Origin: Brevundimonas sp. | GTDB lineage: Bacteria; Pseudomonadota; Alphaproteobacteria; Caulobacterales; Caulobacteraceae | Direction: 5' to 3' | Length of the DNA stretch: 64,000 nucleotides | Assembly (NCBI RefSeq): GCF_029946145.1 | Contig: NZ_JAQSDY010000017.1 | Span: forward strand, 62,001-126,000 | Shown here: positions 15,700-23,567 of the stretch, in pieces | How the letters are laid out: every line of letters begins with the position of its first letter | Numbering within the stretch: the stretch's first letter is position 1 | Made by a program: the position numbers and the translations under genes | The notes under the pieces: model-generated | Database searches by the model: none | Seen by the model: only the letters and a program-made list of their open reading frames with translations | Told to the model about the DNA's origin: nothing

Positions 15700-17283
15700 A
15701 TGGCGCAGACCCAAACCGACGTCGTCATCCTGGGCGGAGGCCACAACGGGCTGGTGTGCGCCTTCTATCTGGCCAGGGCCGGACTGAAGGTCACGGTTCT
15801 GGAGCGGCGGCACGTGGTCGGCGGGGCGGCGGTGACCGAGGAATTCCATCCGGGATTCCGCAACTCGACCGCCAGCTACACCGTCAGCCTGCTGAACCCC
15901 CGGATCATCGCCGATCTGGAGCTGGCGCGGCACGGGCTGAGGGTGGTCGAGCGCAAGGTTTCCAACTTCCTGCCGCTCGACGACGGCCGCTATTTCCTCG
16001 CGGGCGAGGGGCGGACGCAGGGAGAGCTGGCGAAATTCTCGACGCGCGACGCGGAGCGGTTGCCCGACTATGAGGCGCGGCTGGAGGTCGTGGCGGCGGT
16101 GCTGCGCGACTGGATCCTGAAGGCGCCGCCCAACATGGTCGAGGGCGGCTGGATGGCCATGCTGCCGGAACTGCTGAAGGGCGCGTCGCTGGGCAAACAG
16201 GCGGCGGGGCTGGATCTGACGGGGCGCCGCGATCTGCTGGACCTGTTCGCCAAGTCGGCGGGCGACTGGCTGGACGGCTGGTTCGAGAGCGATCCGATCA
16301 AGGCCCTGTTCGGCTTCGACAGCGTCGTCGGCAACTACGCCAGCCCCTATACGCCGGGCTCGGCCTATGTGCTGCTGCACCACGTCTTCGGCGAGGTGAA
16401 CGGGCGCAAGGGTGTCTGGGGCCACGCCATCGGCGGCATGGGCGCCATCACCCAGGCCATGGCCGCGGCCTGCGCCGAGGTCGGTGTCGACGTGCGGCTG
16501 GAGACTCCCATCGCCTCGGTCCTGACCGAAAAGGGCCGGGCGGCCGGGGCGGTAACCGAGGCCGGCGACGTGGTGCGGGCGCGGGCGGTGGTGTCCAATC
16601 TGCATCCGCGCCTGTTGTTCGAACGGTTCGTGGACGACGCTGTCGTGCCGGCGGACTTCCGCGAGCGGATCGGCGCCTACCAGTCAGGCTCGGGCACCTT
16701 CCGCATGAACGTGGCGCTGTCGGAACTGCCGAATTTCACGGCCCTGCCCGGACAGGGGGACCATCTGACGGCCGGCATCATCATCGCCCCGACGCTGGGC
16801 TATATGGACCGGGCGCACGCCGAGGCGCGGCTGAACGGCTGGTCGTCGAAGCCGATCGTGGAGATGCTGATTCCCTCGACGCTGGACGACACGCTCGCGC
16901 CGCCCGGGCAGCATGTGGCCAGCCTGTTCTGCCAGCACGTCTCGCCCGATCTGGGGGACGAGCATCGCGACACGGTGGCCGATCTGATGATCGACACGGT
17001 CGACGCCCATGCGCCGGGGTTCAAGGCTTCGGTGGTGGGGCGGCTGGCGCTGGGGCCGCGCGATCTGGAGCGGCGGTTCGGTCTGGTGGGCGGCGACATC
17101 TTCCATGGGCGGCTGTCGCTGGACCAGCTGTTCAGCGCCCGGCCGGTGCTGGGTCACGCCGATCATCGCATGCCGGTTCCGGGCCTCTATCTGTGCGGAT
17201 CAGGCGCCCATCCGGGCGGCGGCGTCACCGGGGCGCCGGGTCACAATGCGGCGAAGGCCGTGCTGAAGGACCTGGGAAGGTAA
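15700..17283 (+). CDS. FAD-dependent oxidoreductase, phytoene desaturase-like (PYROXD2 type)
   Basis: A 527-residue flavoprotein. The N-terminal dinucleotide fold is VVILGGGHNGLVCAFYLARAG, followed by LERRHVVGGAAVTEE, and the C-terminal FAD motif LYLCGSGAHPGGGVTGAPGHNAA completes the family pattern. These are features of the PYROXD2/CrtI-like group of amine oxidase-related enzymes. There is no carotenoid gene nearby, so a carotenoid role is not supported. The open frame extends upstream through the REP pair; the ATG at 15700, directly in front of MAQTQTDVVIL, is chosen. Confidence 0.85.
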   Translation: MAQTQTDVVILGGGHNGLVCAFYLARAGLKVTVLERRHVVGGAAVTEEFHPGFRNSTASYTVSLLNPRIIADLELARHGLRVVERKVSNFLPLDDGRYFLAGEGRTQGELAKFSTRDAERLPDYEARLEVVAAVLRDWILKAPPNMVEGGWMAMLPELLKGASLGKQAAGLDLTGRRDLLDLFAKSAGDWLDGWFESDPIKALFGFDSVVGNYASPYTPGSAYVLLHHVFGEVNGRKGVWGHAIGGMGAITQAMAAACAEVGVDVRLETPIASVLTEKGRAAGAVTEAGDVVRARAVVSNLHPRLLFERFVDDAVVPADFRERIGAYQSGSGTFRMNVALSELPNFTALPGQGDHLTAGIIIAPTLGYMDRAHAEARLNGWSSKPIVEMLIPSTLDDTLAPPGQHVASLFCQHVSPDLGDEHRDTVADLMIDTVDAHAPGFKASVVGRLALGPRDLERRFGLVGGDIFHGRLSLDQLFSARPVLGHADHRMPVPGLYLCGSGAHPGGGVTGAPGHNAAKAVLKDLGR

Positions 17284-17326
17284 GGAGAGGGGGCCAAAGT
17301 CTATCGACCTCGCCCCTCGCGCCTGA

Positions 17327-17701
17327 TCAGGCCTGTTCGACGCCCATCGCCTTCATCAGGGCGTCGCGGACGGCGGCCTCGGTGAAGGGCTTCTGGATGG
17401 TGGCCTGGCCGCGCCACTCCTCGGGCAGGCCGCCCTCGCCATATCCGGTGGAGAAGACGAACGGCACGCCGCGCGCCTTCAGCGCCTCGGCGACCGGGAA
17501 GACCTGACGGCCGGCGACGTTGACGTCCAGCAGGGCGGCGTCGAGGGGCTCGTCGGTGGCCATCGTCAGGCCATCGTCAACGTTGGCGGCCGGACCCACC
17601 GGCGTGCAGCCCATGTCTTCCAGAATGGTCTCGAGCAGCATGGCGACGAGGGACTCGTCCTCGACCACGAGGACCCGTCGGCCGGTCAGGGGTGCGCTCA
17701 T
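17327..17701 (-). CDS. Single-domain response regulator
   Basis: A 124-residue stand-alone receiver with no output domain. The acidic pair is in LVVEDESLV and the phospho-acceptor is Asp59 in AALLDVNVAG; STGYGEGG and IQKPF provide the Thr/Ser and Lys switch residues. It overlaps the upstream kinase gene by 4 nt (ATGA) and so is translationally coupled to it. Pairing with an HWE kinase resembles alphaproteobacterial general stress/light signalling partners, but the target is unknown. Confidence 0.92.
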   Translation of the reverse strand: MSAPLTGRRVLVVEDESLVAMLLETILEDMGCTPVGPAANVDDGLTMATDEPLDAALLDVNVAGRQVFPVAEALKARGVPFVFSTGYGEGGLPEEWRGQATIQKPFTEAAVRDALMKAMGVEQA

Positions 17702-19230
17702 GAATGTGTCCCGCGATCGAGCGGAATCGAAAAATCCGCACTGAAACCGTCGCTTGCGTAGTCCAGTTTGACCTCGCCCGCCAGATCATGGTGGATGTTT
17801 CGCTCGATCAGCCGGCTGCCAAAGCCTCTGCGCGCGGGCGCCACGACCGGCGGACCGCCGGTCTCGCGCCATGACAGGTGCAGGACGGGGCGGTTCTGGT
17901 CGGTCACGAACCAGTCGACCAGCACCCGGCCCTCGGGCGTCGACAACGCCCCGTACTTGGCGGCGTTGGTGGCCAGTTCATGGAAAACCATGCCGAGCGA
18001 CAGGGCCGCGGCCGGGTCCAGCGCCACGGGCAGGCCGTTCAGGGTCACCCGATACGCGCCGTGGGCCTCGGTCTCGTGCTTGAAGACGGCGCCGAGATCG
18101 GCGCCTTCCCAATGACTTCGCGTCAGCAGGTCGTGGGTATGCGACAGGGCCAGCAGCCGGGCCTGGAAACCTTCGGCGAAGGTGCGGGGGTCGACGTGCG
18201 ACCGGGCGGTCTGGACGGCGATCGACTGGACGGTGGCCAGGGTGTTCTTCACCCGGTGGTTCAGTTCGTCGATCATCAGCTTCTGGCGCTGCGTCGCCTC
18301 GACCGCGTCGGTGACGTCATGGCCCTGGACGAAGACCCCGACGATCCGGCCGTCACTGTCCCGGATCGGTTGATAGACGAAGTCCACATAGGCGGAGTTC
18401 GGGGCCTCGCCTGGCGATCGCTGAAACTGGACCAGACTGGCCTGCCCCTGGACGGATTCCCCCGTCTCGAACACGCTGTCGAGCATGTCGATATAGCCCT
18501 GTCCCGTCACCTCGGGCAGCGCCTCGGCGACGGTTCGGCCCTCCACGTCGCGATGGCCGATGAGCCGGCGATAGGCGTCATTGTAAAACTGGAAGACGTG
18601 ATCAGGGCCCGCCAGCACGGCGACGAACCCCGGCGCCTGCATGAACATGTCGACCAGCCGGTTGCGCTCGTTGGCCAGGCGCAGGTTGTCCTCCTGGACG
18701 ATCCGGGCCCGCTCCAGAACGTTGCCGCCGATCATGGCGTCCAGGGCGCTGGTGGACGAGGCTCCGTGCGTCGTTTCGATCCGCTGACGCAGTCGCTCCA
18801 GTTCGGTGATGTCGGTGGTGTGCTGCAGCAGCCAGATGACCTCGCCCTCGGCGTTCAGGATCGGCGTGTGCGTCGCGCTCCAGAACCGTTCCTCCATGAC
18901 GGACGCGCCCGCGGAGGTCGTTCGTGCGATCGAAAACCGCACGAGGGCCAGGTGGTCGCGCTGTCCACTGTCGCGCGCCTTTTCCAGCGACGCCTTCACC
19001 TGACGGACGTTTTCCGGCGCGCTCTCGCCGGGGCCCGAGTCGAAGGCGGCGAAGAGGGGGCGGCCGATAATGGCCTCGCGGGTGCTTGCGGTGACGTCCA
19101 GATAGGCCTGGTTGGCGCCGGCGATACGGAGATCGGGCGTCAGCAGGACATAGGGGTTCGGCGACGCGTTGAACGCGCCCGCCAGATCGACCGCCCCGCC
19201 GTCCAAGTCCGCCAGATGCTTCAAGCCCAT
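17698..19230 (-). CDS. PAS-containing HWE-type histidine kinase
   Basis: A 510-residue, apparently soluble sensor kinase. PAS-like domains occupy roughly 15-140 and 195-305; the first contains NPYVLLTPDLRIAGANQAYLD, the second APGFVAVLAGPDHVFQFYND. The HWE/HisKA_2 core begins with the phosphorylated His325 in DELNHRVKNTLATVQS; FHELATNAAKYGALS is the N box and LSWRETGGPPV contains the W-x-E signature. No LOV cysteine motif (NCRFLQ) is present, so blue-light sensing by flavin adduct is unlikely. The ATG at 19230 is preferred over an upstream TTG. It is coupled to the receiver gene. Confidence 0.92.
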   Translation of the reverse strand: MGLKHLADLDGGAVDLAGAFNASPNPYVLLTPDLRIAGANQAYLDVTASTREAIIGRPLFAAFDSGPGESAPENVRQVKASLEKARDSGQRDHLALVRFSIARTTSAGASVMEERFWSATHTPILNAEGEVIWLLQHTTDITELERLRQRIETTHGASSTSALDAMIGGNVLERARIVQEDNLRLANERNRLVDMFMQAPGFVAVLAGPDHVFQFYNDAYRRLIGHRDVEGRTVAEALPEVTGQGYIDMLDSVFETGESVQGQASLVQFQRSPGEAPNSAYVDFVYQPIRDSDGRIVGVFVQGHDVTDAVEATQRQKLMIDELNHRVKNTLATVQSIAVQTARSHVDPRTFAEGFQARLLALSHTHDLLTRSHWEGADLGAVFKHETEAHGAYRVTLNGLPVALDPAAALSLGMVFHELATNAAKYGALSTPEGRVLVDWFVTDQNRPVLHLSWRETGGPPVVAPARRGFGSRLIERNIHHDLAGEVKLDYASDGFSADFSIPLDRGTHS

Positions 19231-19336
19231 CCCCACAACAGTCAGGCGTAACGCCCTCGGCCGCCATCGGTTCAAGCCGGCGCGGCGCGGATGACGTCAT
19301 TTGAGACTTCGGGACCGCCCGCGCTAGTGTGACGGC

Positions 19337-20863
19337 ATGTCCCTGGCCTCCTTTCTCCTTGCGGCGGTTCTGATCATGACTCCATCCGAGGCCGGTCCGC
19401 CAGATCCCGTGGTAGCGGTCGAGCAGGGCGTTCTGGTCGGGCGGACCGACGGTGCGGTGACCAGTTTCAAGGGAATCCCCTACGCCGCGCCGCCGGTCGG
19501 TTCGCTGCGTTGGCGGGCTCCTCGCCGGCCCGCGCCATGGACCCGGCCGCGCGACGCCGGACAGGTCGGGGCCATCTGCGTCCAGCCGCCGTCGGGCGGC
19601 GATCCGGGCGTCGGTCCGCTGCCGATGAGCGAGGACTGTCTGACGTTGAACGTCTGGGCGCCGGCGGAGCGAACGGGACCGCTGCCCGTGATGGTGTGGA
19701 TTCACGGCGGGGGGCTGAACAACGGTTCGGGCACGGCGGCGCTGTACGACGGGACGAACCTCGCGAAACGCGGCGTGGTCGTCGTGACGGTGAACTACCG
19801 GCTCGGGCGGCTGGGCTTCTTCGATCATCCGGCGCTGGCGGCCGAGCGGACCCCGGGCGAGCCCGGCGGAAACTACGGCATGATGGATATCGTCGCCGCT
19901 CTCGAATGGGTGCGCGACAATGCGGCCGCGTTCGGCGGCGACCCCGGGAATGTCACCGTGTTCGGAGAATCGGCCGGGGCGGCGGCGGTGACGCGACTGA
20001 TGATCTCTCCCGGCGCGCGCGGGCTGTTTGACCGGGCGGTGGTGCAATCCGGGCTGGGCCGGGATTCGGGCGTGCCGCTGGACCGGCCGTCGGCTATCGG
20101 CGGGCCGTCATTGCAAGACCGCGGCGCCGCCTTTGCGCGGACCGTCGATGCGACGACGGCGGCCGGGCTTCGCGCCGTGCCGGCCGAGGCCCTGTTGAGG
20201 CCCGCGCCGAACTTCTATGGCGGGGACAATCTGGTGATCGACGGGCAACTGGTCTCCGAGGACGTCGAGGCCGCCTTCGCCGCCGGGCGGGAAGCGCCGG
20301 TCCCGCTGATCATCGGCACGAACAGCGCCGAGTTCTGGTGGATACGGCCCTCGGAGATCAGCCCCTACGGCGCGATCGACGACGCCCTGACCTCGCGGGA
20401 AAGGGTCGATCTCTACGCGGCCTATGGAGGAGAGGACGGCTATCGCGCCCATGTGGTCAGCGACCTGGCCTTCAACGAGCCGGCCCGCCATCTGGCGCGG
20501 TTGCACGCCCGGAACGGGCATCCGACCTGGCTGTACCGCTTTGACGTGATCCCGGACTCCAATCCCGAGCCCAGCGGCGGGGCGACGCACGCGTCGGAAA
20601 GGCCCTATGTGTTCGACAACCTTCACACCGTCGGCCGGCCGATGGCCGAGCGGGATGAGCGCGCGGCGGACGCCATGGCGGGCTACTGGACGACGTTCGC
20701 GGCCAGGGGGAATCCGAATGCCGATGGCCGCGCTGTCTGGCCCGAGTTCGGCGCGCAGCGCGACCGCCTGCTGGAGTTCACCAATGACGGTCCCGTGGCC
20801 GGGCCGATTCCGTTCGCGGAGCGGCTGGACCTGATCGAGGCCTATTACGCGCGGGTGCGCTGA
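19337..20863 (+). CDS. Type-B carboxylesterase, secreted
   Basis: A 508-residue carboxylesterase/lipase of the cholinesterase-like alpha/beta hydrolase family. A short signal peptide precedes the diagnostic FKGIPYAAPPVG, EDCLTLNVW and oxyanion IHGGGLNNGSG. The nucleophile is Ser212 in FGESAGA. The catalytic acid (near IIGTNSAEFWW) and His (ATHASE region) come from family pattern only. It would hydrolyse esters in the periplasm or outside. Its end is 3 bp from the end of the convergent beta-glucosidase gene, and it may be part of the neighbouring glucan locus, but this is not shown. Confidence 0.87.
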   Translation: MSLASFLLAAVLIMTPSEAGPPDPVVAVEQGVLVGRTDGAVTSFKGIPYAAPPVGSLRWRAPRRPAPWTRPRDAGQVGAICVQPPSGGDPGVGPLPMSEDCLTLNVWAPAERTGPLPVMVWIHGGGLNNGSGTAALYDGTNLAKRGVVVVTVNYRLGRLGFFDHPALAAERTPGEPGGNYGMMDIVAALEWVRDNAAAFGGDPGNVTVFGESAGAAAVTRLMISPGARGLFDRAVVQSGLGRDSGVPLDRPSAIGGPSLQDRGAAFARTVDATTAAGLRAVPAEALLRPAPNFYGGDNLVIDGQLVSEDVEAAFAAGREAPVPLIIGTNSAEFWWIRPSEISPYGAIDDALTSRERVDLYAAYGGEDGYRAHVVSDLAFNEPARHLARLHARNGHPTWLYRFDVIPDSNPEPSGGATHASERPYVFDNLHTVGRPMAERDERAADAMAGYWTTFAARGNPNADGRAVWPEFGAQRDRLLEFTNDGPVAGPIPFAERLDLIEAYYARVR

Positions 20864-20866
20864 GGC

Positions 20867-22237
20867 TCAGAGCGTATCCAGCACCGCGCCGTGGGTCTTG
20901 ATGACCTCGGTGTACAGCAGGCCGGAATCCTTGATGGTCCGCTCCTGTGTCAGGAAATTCACGTGGGTGATGCCGAACCGCTTGGAATAGCCGAGCGACC
21001 ATTCGAGATTGTCGAGCAGCGACCAGGCCATATAGCCCCGGACGTCGACGCCCTTGCCGATGGCGTCGTGCAGAGCCTTCAGGTGGTTCTTCAGATAGTC
21101 GACCCGCATCGGATCCTGGATGCGGCCGTCGATGGCGTGGGGCGGATCGTACCAGGCCGAGCCGTTCTCGGTGACCATCAGCGGCAGCTTGCCGCCGGTC
21201 TGTTCGTGCAGCCAGACCAGGGTGTCGGTCAGGGCGGGGGGATAGACTTCCCAGCCAGTCTCGGTGTGCGCGTGCTGAATCTGTTTCACCGGGCGTGAGC
21301 GGGTCGGCCAGGCGTCGGGCGCGTTCTCGGGCACCGAGCGGGTGTACCAGTTCAGACCCATCCAGTCGGTGGGGGTCGCGATCAGGTCAAAGTCTTCCTG
21401 CGGGAACTCGCGATACGCCTCGCCATAGACGTCCTTCAGTTCCTCGGGATAGCCGCGGCCCATCAGGGGATCGAGGAACCAGCGGTTCATCTGGGCCTCG
21501 GCGCGTTTGCGCGCGGCCTCGTCCTCGGGCTTGTCCGAGGCCGGGTATTTGGGCTCGATGTTGAGGACGATGCCGATCTGGCCTTCGCCAACCTCACGGA
21601 AGCGTTTCACCGCCGCGCCGTGGGCGCGCAGGACGTTGTGGCCGGCGATCATGGCCTCGAAGGCCGACTTGTGACCGGGGGCCAGGGCTCCGTGCAGATA
21701 GCCGCCGTCGACGATGACCCAGGGCTCGTTGATCGTGCCCCAGGTCTTCACCCGGCCCTTGAATTTCTCGAACAGGACCTGGCCGTAGTCGGCGAACCAG
21801 TCGGCGATGTCGGGATTGAGCCAGCCGCCGCGATCGTCGAGCGCCGCCGGCAGGTCCCAGTGATAGAGGGTGCACAGCGGCTCGATGCCCTTGTCGAGCA
21901 GGCCGTCGATCAGCCTGTCGTAGAAGTCGAGGCCCCTGGCGTTGATGGCCCCGCGGCCCTCCGGCATGACCCGGCTCCAGCTCACCGAAAACCGGTAGGC
22001 CTGGAGGTTCAGCCGGGTCATCAGGTCGATGTCCTCGCGCCAGCGGTTGTAGTGGTCGCAGGCCACGTCTCCCGTGTCGCCGTTAAGCATCATGCCCGGG
22101 GTGTGGCTGAACCGGTCCCAGATCGACGCCCCCGCGCCGTCGGCCATGGACGAGCCCTCGATCTGATAGGCGGCTGTCGCGGCGCCCCACAGAAAACCCT
22201 CGGGAAACCGATAGTTGTCTGTGTTTCTTGAAGTCAT
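20867..22237 (-). CDS. GH1 beta-glucosidase
   Basis: A 456-residue cytoplasmic glycoside hydrolase family 1 enzyme. It opens with FPEGFLWGAATAAYQIEG, has the acid/base Glu171 in TINEPWV and the nucleophile Glu357 in VTENGSAW. No signal peptide is present, so it acts on imported disaccharides or short oligosaccharides. It is divergent from the LacI/TonB-receptor operon, with a LacI-type operator in the shared gap. An upstream TTG at 22255 is open, but the ATG at 22237 gives the normal N-terminus. Confidence 0.93.
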   Translation of the reverse strand: MTSRNTDNYRFPEGFLWGAATAAYQIEGSSMADGAGASIWDRFSHTPGMMLNGDTGDVACDHYNRWREDIDLMTRLNLQAYRFSVSWSRVMPEGRGAINARGLDFYDRLIDGLLDKGIEPLCTLYHWDLPAALDDRGGWLNPDIADWFADYGQVLFEKFKGRVKTWGTINEPWVIVDGGYLHGALAPGHKSAFEAMIAGHNVLRAHGAAVKRFREVGEGQIGIVLNIEPKYPASDKPEDEAARKRAEAQMNRWFLDPLMGRGYPEELKDVYGEAYREFPQEDFDLIATPTDWMGLNWYTRSVPENAPDAWPTRSRPVKQIQHAHTETGWEVYPPALTDTLVWLHEQTGGKLPLMVTENGSAWYDPPHAIDGRIQDPMRVDYLKNHLKALHDAIGKGVDVRGYMAWSLLDNLEWSLGYSKRFGITHVNFLTQERTIKDSGLLYTEVIKTHGAVLDTL

Positions 22238-22493
22238 CTGGAGGAGCCTCGGCAAGCTGGAACGCGAACTGGAAGGAGAGGTTGGCGATGGTCGGTACCT
22301 GTGTAGCTACGCCGACACAACCTCCGTGTGGCCAAACTAGGGCACTTGCGGGGCGCCTGACTAGTGTGTCATGTAATCGGTTACACGGTTTTTTCGGACG
22401 GACCCGCGCCAAGCGGGCCGGGGCTGGAAATTCCCAGGGAGGATGCATTTTGACGCCGATGGCGATCCGACAAACCTGCGTGGGAGTGGAGGC
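22238..22493. promoter_or_regulatory. Divergent control region with LacI-type operator
   Basis: This gap separates the GH1 gene from the LacI-led operon. At 22372-22385 lies TGTAATCGGTTACA, a near-perfect 14-bp dyad with the central CG typical of LacI-family operators. It is about 135 bp from the GH1 start and 108 bp from the LacI start, so one repressor site could serve both directions. The downstream part also carries an in-frame ATG (22443) too close to its purine run to be a good start. Confidence 0.65.
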
Positions 22494-23567
22494 GTGAAGG
22501 CCGCCACGATTCGCGATGTCGCCGAGCGGGCCGACGTGTCCGTGGCCTCGGTTTCGCGCGTCCTCAGCGGCGCCGGCCCGGTGACCGAGGCGACCCGCAA
22601 CAAGGTGCTCGAGGCCGCCAAGGCGCTGCAGTACGTGCCCCATTCGGGCGCCCGCAGCCTGTCGACCAGCAAGAGCCAGACGATCGGCGTCATCCTTCCG
22701 GACCTGTATGGCGAGTTCTTTTCCGAGCTGATCCGCGGCATGGACGTCGCCGCCCGCTCGCTCGGCTATCACCTGATCGTCTCCAGCTCGCACGACGACG
22801 CGGAGGAGGCCTCGGCGGCGATCCGCTCGATGCGCGGACGGGTCGATGGTCTGATCGTCCTGTCGCCCCATCTGGACGCCGCCAATCTGGCCGCCGGTCT
22901 CGCGGGCCGGACGCCGATCCTGCTGATGAACGGCGGCGCCGACGCCAGCCGTCCCTCGATCGTCGTCGACAACCACGGCGGTGCGATCCAGGCGGTCGAG
23001 CATCTGATCGCCACGGGCCGCCGGCGCATCGCCCATATCTCGGGCCCGAACGGCAACCTCGAGGCCGAGACCCGGCTGGCGGGCTATCTCGAGGCCATGG
23101 CCCGGGCCGGCCTGCCGACGAACGTGGTCGAGGGCGCCTTCACCCAGGTCTCGGGCCACGACGCCGGCGTGGCGCTGGCCGCGAGCGAGACCCGGCCCGA
23201 CGCGGTCTTCGCCGGCAACGACAACATGGCCGTCGGGGCCATGCTGGCCCTGCAGGACGCCGGGCTGCGCGTGCCCGAGGACGTCGCCATCGTCGGCTTC
23301 GACGACGTGCCGATCGCCAGCCTGGTCCGGCCCGCCCTGACCACCCTCAGGATCAAGATCGCAGAAACCGGACGCGGCGCGCTGGAGCGCCTCGTCCGCA
23401 TGATCAACGCAGCGGGCGAAGCCGTCGCCGACACCGCATGCGAGGTCGTACGGCCCGAGCTGGTCGTACGCCCGTCAAGCCAACCGGCGACATCCGACAT
23501 CACCAAATCCGGCGGGCGCCTTCGCGCCGACGCCGACACGCCATCTCTGAAGGGGGAGAATTCCTGA
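22494..23567 (+). CDS. LacI-family transcriptional regulator of the glucan locus
   Basis: A 357-residue repressor. The N-terminal DNA-binding helix-turn-helix ATIRDVAERADVSVASVSRVL is followed by the hinge region and a periplasmic-binding-like ligand domain (about 65-335), including AVFAGNDNMAVGAM and VAIVGFDDVPIASLVRPALTTL. The GTG at 22494 has GGAG 7 nt upstream; an upstream ATG at 22443 is possible but poorly spaced. Its stop overlaps the TonB-receptor start (TGATG), so it heads the operon and is probably autoregulated. Confidence 0.92.
   Translation: MKAATIRDVAERADVSVASVSRVLSGAGPVTEATRNKVLEAAKALQYVPHSGARSLSTSKSQTIGVILPDLYGEFFSELIRGMDVAARSLGYHLIVSSSHDDAEEASAAIRSMRGRVDGLIVLSPHLDAANLAAGLAGRTPILLMNGGADASRPSIVVDNHGGAIQAVEHLIATGRRRIAHISGPNGNLEAETRLAGYLEAMARAGLPTNVVEGAFTQVSGHDAGVALAASETRPDAVFAGNDNMAVGAMLALQDAGLRVPEDVAIVGFDDVPIASLVRPALTTLRIKIAETGRGALERLVRMINAAGEAVADTACEVVRPELVVRPSSQPATSDITKSGGRLRADADTPSLKGENS

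Noticed and set aside
15700..17283. Carotenoid pathway membership of the CrtI-like oxidoreductase
   Set aside because: No crtB, crtY, crtZ or idi gene lies nearby and the N- and C-terminal motifs fit the PYROXD2-like group better.
19231..20047. Upstream extension and alternative frame over the HWE kinase start
   Set aside because: It needs a TTG start or overlaps the carboxylesterase on the other strand; ATG 19230 explains the conserved N-terminus.
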